Shown here: positions 1 through 5,205 of the stretch, piece by piece
Numbering within the stretch: the stretch's first letter is position 1
Layout of the letters: every line of letters begins with the position of its first letter
Notes under the pieces: generated by a model
Told to the model about the DNA's origin: nothing
What the model saw: the letters and a program-made list of their open reading frames with translations, nothing else
The model's database searches: none
DNA from: an uncultured Odoribacter sp.
GTDB taxonomy: Bacteria > Bacteroidota > Bacteroidia > Bacteroidales > Marinifilaceae
DNA: 5,646 nt
Direction: 5' to 3'
Assembly (NCBI GenBank): GCA_910578105.1
Contig: CAJTPD010000021.1
Location: forward strand, 1-5,646
Translations under genes and position numbers: made by a program

Positions 1-1
1 C

Positions 2-136
2 AATCTCTCCGGCATGAGCAACAATTTCAACCAGCTCCTGCGTCTCTGCCATCAGCGCGGGCTCGACGCCATGGCCCGCGATGTGCAATACTACCTTAAT
101 CGTTTCCGCGAACTTTTCGCAAAATTAAGTTCTTAA
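2..136 (+). CDS. MobC-like relaxosome accessory protein, C-terminal fragment
   Basis: The frame is open from the left edge of the window and ends at TAA 134-136, leaving 44 residues. The visible part reads NLSGMSNNFNQLLRLCHQRG and continues into an amphipathic stretch ending FRELFAKLSS. The pattern of a small residue followed by NN-x-NQ and a helix is what I know from the C-terminal end of MobC-family (PF05713) mobilisation proteins, which help the relaxase bind and open oriT. The position directly upstream of a relaxase, 6 bases away and in the same frame, supports this strongly. The N-terminal DNA-binding part lies outside the window. The identification rests on the short NNxNQ motif and on context, so the family is likely but not proven. 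Confidence 0.75.
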   Translation, partial: NLSGMSNNFNQLLRLCHQRGLDAMARDVQYYLNRFRELFAKLSS

Positions 137-142
137 TTTCCT

Positions 143-1558
143 ATGATAGCATTTATAATAAGCGGCTCAGGTTTTGGCGGATGTGTCGATTATGTCACCC
201 GCCGCAAGCTCGAAGAGAAGCTCTATAAGGAGCAGTCGAAAGGGCTGAAAGCCGATGAAAGAAAATATGAGAGTAATGGCGGAGAGGATATAATCGACCA
301 TCTTTCCAAAGACTGGAAACTCCTGTCTTCCTCCGGCGACATAAGGATATATGAAGGCCGCAAGGCTATGGCTGACGACATCGCCCGACCGTCACGACAA
401 CGTAAGCCTATAAAAGACCCGGTCGGTCATATATCCCTCGACTTTCACCCAGACGATACTCCGAAGATGACAGACGAACTTATGACCGAGGTGGCGCAGG
501 AATATATGAGGCAGATGGGGCTGACCAATACCCCGTACATAGTGGTACGACATTTTGACTCATCGATGAAATCGCTTTGCTCCGCAAAGAACGCACATCC
601 GCACTGTCATATCGTTTTCAGCCGGGTTGACTATGACGGAAAGATTCTGACTCAAACCACCAACTTCAAGAAGAATGAGCGCGTCTGCAAGACTCTCAAT
701 CTGAAGCACCGTCTCACGCAGGGCAAGAGCAAACTTAATACAGATGTTTCAAAACTGCGGGGAAAAGATAAAATCCGTTATCCGCTTGTCCACAATATAG
801 CCGGAGTGTACATCCGTCCGGAGATTCAGGACTGGAACTCGTTTCTCATTGCTCTTAAGCAGCAGGGTATAACGGTCAAGGAAAAGACCGGACAATCAGG
901 GAAAACGAATCTGTATTACTGCACAGGCAGACATGAATTCTGGTATAAGAAACTCGATCCCTTTTTCAGCCGCGAGAATCTTGAATTGAAATTCAAGGCT
1001 CGCCGAGAGAAACAGCAAGCGGCAAAGACTCAACCCGGAACCGCACCACAGCCTAAACCGCAACGGCAGTCACAGCCTAAATCAAAACAGCCGGAGCCTA
1101 TTGTTATCCCGCCATTGCCGGATATAGTATGCGGCGTAAAGATTGACCGACTAAAGCAAAAAGCCTATCAGGAAGGCAAGTTCATCAGCATCGGAATCTG
1201 TGACCCCGGAGGCGTTGTGCCAATCAACCATTGGGTTTGGTTCGATTTCGACAAACGAGAACCCGTAATGAGCCGTATATATCCCTCCTACCACAAGATT
1301 CCGGAAGCCTTCCTGCGACAACTGGCAGCAAAGCAATCCTCAGCATCGTCATCGCCGAGTGCCGGAATCCGCCTATCATCGCCTTCTCTCGGTGGAAACA
1401 TTCCTGAAGAACAATGTTTCGCTCACGACAGAGGAATGTCGGACGACTTCAAGCACTTCCTTGAAATGCACCCCGGCATGAGCTTTGAGGAAGCCAAACG
1501 CCGCTTTAAGGACGAGCAAAAAGCCAAGCAACAACGCAAAGGTCCTAAACTGCACTAA
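143..1558 (+). CDS. Relaxase / mobilisation nuclease (MobA-like, Bacteroides type)
   Basis: A 471-residue relaxase of the PF03432 type, which nicks oriT, stays covalently bound to the DNA strand through a tyrosine and pilots it during conjugative mobilisation. The N-terminus MIAFIISGSGFGGCVDYVT is typical of Bacteroides relaxases; Tyr17 is the likely catalytic tyrosine. PVGHISLDF (93-101) and the metal-binding HPHCH (152-156), followed by IVFSRVDYDGK, give the histidine triad region; His137 in VVRHFD is also conserved. The nuclease domain ends near residue 285. A Pro/Gln/Lys-rich linker (about 297-325) leads to an unrecognised domain (about 326-395), a Ser-rich stretch (398-416) and a charged, Lys-rich tail. 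Two oddities stand out: residues 21-90 form a long spacer before the GH motif, and about a dozen residues separate His137 from HPHCH. The start is fixed by an in-frame stop (134-136) two codons upstream; no Shine-Dalgarno sequence is visible. A conjugative element elsewhere in the cell would have to supply the mating channel. Confidence 0.93.
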   Translation: MIAFIISGSGFGGCVDYVTRRKLEEKLYKEQSKGLKADERKYESNGGEDIIDHLSKDWKLLSSSGDIRIYEGRKAMADDIARPSRQRKPIKDPVGHISLDFHPDDTPKMTDELMTEVAQEYMRQMGLTNTPYIVVRHFDSSMKSLCSAKNAHPHCHIVFSRVDYDGKILTQTTNFKKNERVCKTLNLKHRLTQGKSKLNTDVSKLRGKDKIRYPLVHNIAGVYIRPEIQDWNSFLIALKQQGITVKEKTGQSGKTNLYYCTGRHEFWYKKLDPFFSRENLELKFKARREKQQAAKTQPGTAPQPKPQRQSQPKSKQPEPIVIPPLPDIVCGVKIDRLKQKAYQEGKFISIGICDPGGVVPINHWVWFDFDKREPVMSRIYPSYHKIPEAFLRQLAAKQSSASSSPSAGIRLSSPSLGGNIPEEQCFAHDRGMSDDFKHFLEMHPGMSFEEAKRRFKDEQKAKQQRKGPKLH

Positions 1559-1563
1559 TCAAA

Positions 1564-1612
1564 AATCCACCGAGAGAAAATCGTTTCTTTCGGTGGATTA
1601 ACTTTGTTTTTT
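1564..1612 (+). terminator. Rho-independent terminator after the relaxase gene
   Basis: Arms 1564-1579 and 1584-1599 pair along 16 positions (15 Watson-Crick pairs and one G-U) around the 4-base loop ATCG. The run of six T at 1607-1612 follows a 7-base gap. It begins 5 bases after the relaxase stop. Read on the - strand the stem is followed by T residues (complement of A1561-A1565), so it may also stop leftward transcription coming from the gene row on the right. The separation between stem and T-run is longer than in a classical terminator. Confidence 0.8.
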
Positions 1613-1625
1613 GTGTAATAGTTCG

Positions 1626-1640
1626 ACGAAATAATTTCGT
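1626..1640. repeat. Perfect 15-bp palindrome ACGAAAT-A-ATTTCGT
   Basis: The arms 1626-1632 and 1634-1640 are exact reverse complements around a single A. With such a small centre it is more likely a protein-binding dyad than a stable hairpin, but no regulator gene lies beside it. It sits just downstream of the relaxase terminator. Confidence 0.5.
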
Positions 1641-1656
1641 TCTTAGCTCATAAAGT

Positions 1657-1785
1657 CTGTCCAATATCTATTTTTCTTTGCCTACAAGCCATTGCATACT
1701 CATATTCAAAGCCATTGCTTTGATACTATTTGGTGCCTCTGATTAAATTAGTTAAAATTATCAATGACAAATGCCTGTCCAATAT
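1657..1785. repeat. Pair of 11-bp direct repeats CTGTCCAATAT
   Basis: The same 11 bases occur at 1657-1667 and 1775-1785, 118 bases apart. A second pair, AAGCCATTGC, lies between them at 1686-1695 and 1709-1718. Both are short enough to be chance in an AT-rich spacer, yet together they account for a notable part of it. They could be remnants of an insertion or a duplication; no function is assigned. Confidence 0.4.
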
Positions 1786-1800
1786 TTGATGTCTGATTAT

Positions 1801-2442
1801 TTATAATTTAGACGAATTTTTGCTCTCCCTTTTTTCTTTGTTTCGTAGGTATCTAGTAGCCAACTCATGATATGATGAGTCTGATTTACTTAAAAATAAT
1901 TTGCGTGTGTCGCTGTCGATATCATATTCATCGATTATATCGAAAGTGTTTTGGAGCATTTTAATCTTGACATTGACTCGATTTATTCGTGACGATATAA
2001 CCCCCTGCCTTGAAGCCATATCTTCAATTACTGAAAAATCGAGCACTATTTCTTTAAATAGTTTAAGTGCTTCAGGGAGATTTGTCAGAGACAGTTGTCT
2101 TTGACATTTTTGTATCAGGCTATGGACGAAAACAAGCATTTCTGAAAGTTTTTGCCCTTCAGATGTTTGTGGGAGTTTATCCCTACGCAAATCCCTAATC
2201 TTATACCAAGTTTTTTTATCACGGATATCATTAGCCACGGCTTCCCCCTCATTGTCTACGCTGGTTACATGCCAGGCACAACAAAATGAGCAGTAGTAGC
2301 TTCTGGACGGGACTTTCCCAGACAAAGAGGCTATTTCATCTCGATTGAACTTGATGAAATTATCTGCCTTTGCTTGAGTTTCAAAGAGCATCTTTGGATG
2401 TCTGCATCCAATGCAGTATACACGGTTCTTCGTTGGCTTCAT
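1801..2442 (-). CDS. Zinc-ribbon-containing protein of unknown function (213 aa)
   Basis: I do not recognise a named family. The N-terminal 60 residues carry a probable zinc site: CIGC (Cys10, Cys13) and, after a helical spacer, YYCSFCCAWHVTS (Cys51, Cys54, Cys55, His58). The layout CxxC, about 37 residues, CxxC, three residues, His resembles small zinc-ribbon proteins found as hypotheticals in Bacteroidales accessory regions. Residues 70-213 look helical, with a charged tail rich in Lys, Glu and Ser. There is no signal peptide and no membrane segment, so it should be cytoplasmic. Its ATG overlaps the stop of the upstream glycosylase gene by 4 bases (ATGA), which implies translational coupling and a shared job, perhaps nucleic-acid binding or partner binding. 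It is the last gene of the row and converges on the relaxase gene. Confidence 0.85.
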   Translation of the reverse strand: MKPTKNRVYCIGCRHPKMLFETQAKADNFIKFNRDEIASLSGKVPSRSYYCSFCCAWHVTSVDNEGEAVANDIRDKKTWYKIRDLRRDKLPQTSEGQKLSEMLVFVHSLIQKCQRQLSLTNLPEALKLFKEIVLDFSVIEDMASRQGVISSRINRVNVKIKMLQNTFDIIDEYDIDSDTRKLFLSKSDSSYHELATRYLRNKEKRESKNSSKL

Positions 2443-3230
2443 TGTTTTAGAATCGTTTCCCAGCGGTCTATTTTAGCGTCTAGCGTAAAATGGGTGTTTG
2501 TTGAACTGGAACTTGGGAGAGAAACGACACGTATATGTTTCGGTAGTTCATCTATATTTATATATGTTCTAAAATAAGTTGAAGCTTTGTCTCCGTTTAG
2601 ACCGATGACACGAATATTTGGATGCTTTGAAATAAACCCTAATATATCATTGATAGTTAAGTTTTTGATGTCTGAATCGAGACTACTGATTCTTTCTGCT
2701 GATTTGAGCACATCCCACAAAGCGATATGGTGTTTCTCCAAAAATCGTAGCCTGTCTTCGTAAGCGAGTGGTATACTTTCGTCAAACAGACTTGACATGA
2801 TTTTCCAGAATTGATTACCCTGATTCGCATAGTAACATTGTGTCTCCAATGATACTTTGCCCGGCAATGTCCCTAAGATCAGAAATTCCGATTCTGAATC
2901 GGCGATGGGCGCAAGACCCTCTGTGACAACGCTGGATGTCAGGACTTTTGTCATGATGACTTCTGTCTCTGACGTATGTGCCGGGGTGGAAAGCGATGTT
3001 TTTTTACAATTTGAATGTCGGATATACCATGATTGTTTTTTACCGCCGGGTTGCTCTGCATTAGGAATTTTGCCATCTCGCAGGTGTTTGCGTAAAGTTT
3101 TTCCTCCGTCGGAAGGCAAAGCCCCGTTTTTAGCTAAATAGGCGGCGACTTCACTGGGCCCCACATGATTTAATCTGTTTGATTCGAGGTATTCATCAAT
3201 CAGATATATGATTCTGTTTATGTCTGCCAT
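2439..3230 (-). CDS. Hypoxanthine/uracil-DNA glycosylase-superfamily protein with N-terminal HTH-like domain
   Basis: Residues about 103-263 match the deoxyinosine (hypoxanthine)-DNA glycosylase branch of the UDG superfamily, which cuts the N-glycosidic bond of deaminated bases and starts base-excision repair. Visible landmarks are LILGTLPGKVSLETQ (117-131), YYANQGNQFW (133-142) with Asn139 as the likely catalytic Asn, IALWDVL (169-175), SLDSDI (183-188), LNG (211-213) and LPSSSSTN (238-245), which corresponds to the family's LPSTSPAN-like motif. Residues 1-75 are an addition not usual for these roughly 160-residue enzymes: VGPSEVAAYL, KTLRKHLRDGKIP and SWYI recall excisionase/MerR-like helix-turn-helix domains. 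A Ser/Thr-rich linker (76-95) joins the two. ATG 3228-3230 is preferred because the N-terminal domain is well formed; an internal ATG (codon 93, 2952-2954) would give only the catalytic part. No Shine-Dalgarno sequence is seen. It lies 41 bases after the CFI-box gene and overlaps the next gene by 4 bases. Substrate is inferred from family only. Confidence 0.85.
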   Translation of the reverse strand: MADINRIIYLIDEYLESNRLNHVGPSEVAAYLAKNGALPSDGGKTLRKHLRDGKIPNAEQPGGKKQSWYIRHSNCKKTSLSTPAHTSETEVIMTKVLTSSVVTEGLAPIADSESEFLILGTLPGKVSLETQCYYANQGNQFWKIMSSLFDESIPLAYEDRLRFLEKHHIALWDVLKSAERISSLDSDIKNLTINDILGFISKHPNIRVIGLNGDKASTYFRTYINIDELPKHIRVVSLPSSSSTNTHFTLDAKIDRWETILKQ

Positions 3231-3271
3231 AGCTGAAATATTTGTTTTACGGTATTATCATTTTTATGGGG

Positions 3272-4381
3272 TTATTTAAAAATTCGGTCTTTATAAGGCG
3301 TAGATTCAACGCCATTTACTTGAAGTTTACGAACAAGTCCGTCAAGTAGAGCAAGACAGATTCTCTTAAAGATTGCAGTGTTGCCAACCCATTTTACAAG
3401 GGTCGGACTAACAGCATAGTAGGTGCGTATGAAAGCGCGCCCATACCAAGTTTCGGCGAGTGTGTAATCGCGGAATCTGCGTAGTGTCCAAACTTCGGGA
3501 CAATCGTAAGAGCCATATACCGCTGTTGCAACATAGCACGGTCCGGAAGATGGATTTGATATATGCTCCTCATTAAACGTGTCAAGATTTCCGCTTGGAA
3601 GACCCTGCTTGATTCTATTAAGTATAGCGCGAAATTCCGTAACGGATTCTTCGTTAAGATTCGATTTAAATACGTTAAAACGAGCGTTAACAGCTTGCGT
3701 GAAATTAATCCAGTTTTTTGCCGCAAATCCTACAAGGCAAGAAAGTTCCTCATGTGCGACTTTATCATCCGGGATCACATAGCGTAAACTCAGCAACAAT
3801 TCATATTGGCTCATTATAAAAGCAAATATTTCATCTGAATCGGCTGTAAGTTCTGATGCTTTAAATGGATTCGATATACAATTCAGTTCATATATCTGCT
3901 TTAAAGCCCCTGTGTTTTGTAATTGCTCAGTAAACGACTGAAGGTTTACGTTGAGAACTGTTATATAGAAGCCGTATACGTCTATTTCCAATTCTCCATT
4001 GGATTTTTCGATAGCCTTTTTTCCGGCAGATATTATCTCTGTGACTCTAAGGTTGTCAATACTTGAGGATAATCCGATGGCTTTCATCTTAATAAACCAT
4101 GCCTGAGCATTGTCGCAGTCAATTTCAAGAATACGTTTAACATATGACTCCGCTTCATCAACATTTAAACTGTCAATGGCATTCTGAGCAAGAGACAACA
4201 AGTTTGGAACTTTGTCCGATTGATCAATCTTGACTTTCCCTTCAATGTTGACAACTCCTTCGACCATCATTTTCTTGGCTTCTTCAACGGAGTATTTGGT
4301 TCCGCATGACTGACATACGAATACACCATCTTGTTTAAGGATATTTGTGCTTCCGCACATTTCACAGGTAAGTGGTTTCAT
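3272..4381 (-). CDS. Zinc-ribbon, TPR-like, CFI-box protein
   Basis: A 369-residue modular protein. At the N-terminus is a TFIIB-like zinc ribbon with CEMC (Cys6, Cys9) and CQSC (Cys23, Cys26), followed by TKYSVEEAKKMMVEG, a common context in bacterial proteins of this kind. Residues about 60-100 resemble a TPR repeat (NAIDSLNVDEAES, then LEID and AQAWF), and the middle (110-265) is helical without a family I can name. The C-terminus (about 280-333) is a CFI-box domain: CYVATAVYGSYDCPEVWTLR, then RFRDYTLAE, GRAFIRTYYAVSP and LVKWVG. A hydrophobic or amphipathic segment (335-353) follows. The function of CFI-box domains is not established to my knowledge; the arrangement suggests an adaptor, perhaps at the membrane beside its neighbour. 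Its ATG overlaps the stop of the membrane-protein gene by 4 bases, so the two are likely made together. Confidence 0.85.
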   Translation of the reverse strand: MKPLTCEMCGSTNILKQDGVFVCQSCGTKYSVEEAKKMMVEGVVNIEGKVKIDQSDKVPNLLSLAQNAIDSLNVDEAESYVKRILEIDCDNAQAWFIKMKAIGLSSSIDNLRVTEIISAGKKAIEKSNGELEIDVYGFYITVLNVNLQSFTEQLQNTGALKQIYELNCISNPFKASELTADSDEIFAFIMSQYELLLSLRYVIPDDKVAHEELSCLVGFAAKNWINFTQAVNARFNVFKSNLNEESVTEFRAILNRIKQGLPSGNLDTFNEEHISNPSSGPCYVATAVYGSYDCPEVWTLRRFRDYTLAETWYGRAFIRTYYAVSPTLVKWVGNTAIFKRICLALLDGLVRKLQVNGVESTPYKDRIFK

Positions 4382-4755
4382 GAGGATTTACAGTCTTGTG
4401 AGGGTTTATTTTTGACTTGATTTGCAGAACGTTTGGCAATGGCATAAATGAGACAGCCATTAAATGCCATTAGACAGAGGATAGCAATGATTCCCCAATT
4501 GTCTTCTAACTGAGAAGGCATTAATAGTCCCATAATAAATTCTATTAAAGTAAATAACGGGATGATAAAAGCCAGAGATATTGTAAATGCAGATTTAAAA
4601 GACCCTTTGTTGACCCAGTAGGAAAACAAGGCTGCAACGCAGATTACAACTGTATTTATTCCCATATTGAACATGGGATAGCAGGATAATATCAATCCGG
4701 CTACGATATTTATCATCAGAAAGATGACATATAAGATTGGGAATATTTGTTTCAT
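4378..4755 (-). CDS. Small four-helix membrane protein of unknown function (125 aa)
   Basis: The protein is strongly hydrophobic, with four likely membrane segments at about residues 4-24, 31-48, 55-79 and 87-107. A short positively charged loop (WVNKGSFKS) lies between the second and third, and the polar tail AKRSANQVKNKPSQDCKSS is Lys-rich, which by the positive-inside rule puts the tail in the cytoplasm. No known motif or catalytic residue is visible. Its start lies 1 base after the stop of the SPFH-like remnant and its stop overlaps the next ATG, so it is an integral part of the operon. A role as membrane anchor or partner of the SPFH-like and CFI-box proteins is inferred from context only. 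Confidence 0.85.
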   Translation of the reverse strand: MKQIFPILYVIFLMINIVAGLILSCYPMFNMGINTVVICVAALFSYWVNKGSFKSAFTISLAFIIPLFTLIEFIMGLLMPSQLEDNWGIIAILCLMAFNGCLIYAIAKRSANQVKNKPSQDCKSS

Positions 4756-4756
4756 A

Positions 4757-5200
4757 TTATGGCAAAGGTGGTGGTGTAATAGAATTGATTAACGATGCTA
4801 ATGTCGGAATCTGAGAGATAGGAAGCCAAGCAGACATTCCAATCGTCCACGCAAGCGTGGAACCATCGACAACACCACTTGAGATGTAAGCCGAAATACT
4901 CTCGGTCGTTAGATTGGGGACTTGTTGACCATCTATCAGCAAATAGTATGTCGGAGCGGACTGAGGGATGGGCGGCACATGAGGATTGGTGTTTAGATAC
5001 TGGCCGGCAATATTACCGGCTGCATTACCCACGCCCATCCCAGCTCCGAGACCTACGCCTAACCCCATCATCTGACCTCCTGCGCCATCATTGTTAGCAG
5101 CGGCTTCAAGGACGTTGAAACTACGTTCCATTTGGTATACATCGCGTCCGGTAATACGAAGACGCGCGGCAAGATCTTTGGCGTTTTTTAGCTTAATAAC
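4757..5200 (-). pseudogene. C-terminal remnant of an SPFH / GYF_2-domain protein, 5' part lost to an IS
   Basis: The open stretch follows directly on the transposase stop codon and contains residues NAKDLAARLRITGRDVYQ before the first ATG (5129-5131), then MERSFNVLEAAANND and a Gly/Met/Ala-rich segment (MMGLGVGLGAGMGVGNAAGN). After a Pro-rich linker comes a GYF_2-like domain (residues 62-115 from the ATG: YYLLIDGQQV, then TLAWTIGMSAWLPISQIPTL), and the protein ends PPPLP. Bacterial SPFH ('virion core protein'-like) proteins end in this order: helix, glycine-rich stretch, GYF_2 domain. The usual SPFH domain of some 200 or more residues is missing. The sequence upstream of the ATG still looks like the same protein, so the gene was probably cut rather than naturally short. 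A 124-residue product could still be made from 5131. Intact homologues are thought to form membrane-associated scaffolds; the remnant would keep only the possible proline-rich-ligand-binding part. Confidence 0.7.
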
Positions 5201-5205
5201 TTAAG
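5192..5205. repeat. Short inverted repeat CTTAA-TAAC-TTAAG at the IS edge
   Basis: Arms 5192-5196 and 5201-5205 are reverse complements around TAAC, and the shorter palindrome ACTTAAGT (5199-5206) overlaps it. It covers the transposase stop codon and lies where the IS end is expected, so it may belong to the terminal repeat. It is short and AT-rich, so chance is possible. Confidence 0.35.

Larger units (their letters stand above)
1613..1800. other. AT-rich intergenic spacer between convergent transcription units
   Basis: No convincing gene is present in either strand; open frames here are only a few codons long. The spacer separates the higher-GC mobilisation module from the AT-richer gene row on the - strand. 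It holds one perfect short palindrome and two pairs of short direct repeats. No tRNA, CRISPR unit or recognisable riboswitch is visible. It may be a joint between two blocks of different origin, but no attachment site could be defined. Confidence 0.6.

Noticed and set aside
1..142. oriT next to the mobilisation genes
   Set aside because: The sequence before the relaxase is the coding end of the MobC-like gene and has no inverted repeat with nick-site features; oriT is more likely upstream of the window.
1613..1800. CRISPR array or small RNA gene in the spacer
   Set aside because: The repeats are only 10-11 bp, occur twice each and are irregularly spaced; no promoter-terminator pair defines an RNA.
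1901..2577. Two 67-codon + strand frames (1901-2104 and 2374-2577)
   Set aside because: Both are antisense to well-supported genes, and the second crosses a gene junction; both are shadows.
2857..3141. Open frame of 94 codons on the + strand
   Set aside because: It is antisense to the glycosylase gene, whose motifs are intact; no independent coding signal is seen.
3231..3271. Promoter for the glycosylase gene in the 41-bp gap
   Set aside because: No match to the Bacteroides TTTG / TAnnTTTG promoter elements at the right spacing could be found here, so none is annotated.
3394..3726. Open frame of 110 codons on the - strand
   Set aside because: It lies wholly inside the zinc-ribbon/CFI-box gene in another frame, and its translation resembles no protein family; the overlapping gene has clear domains.
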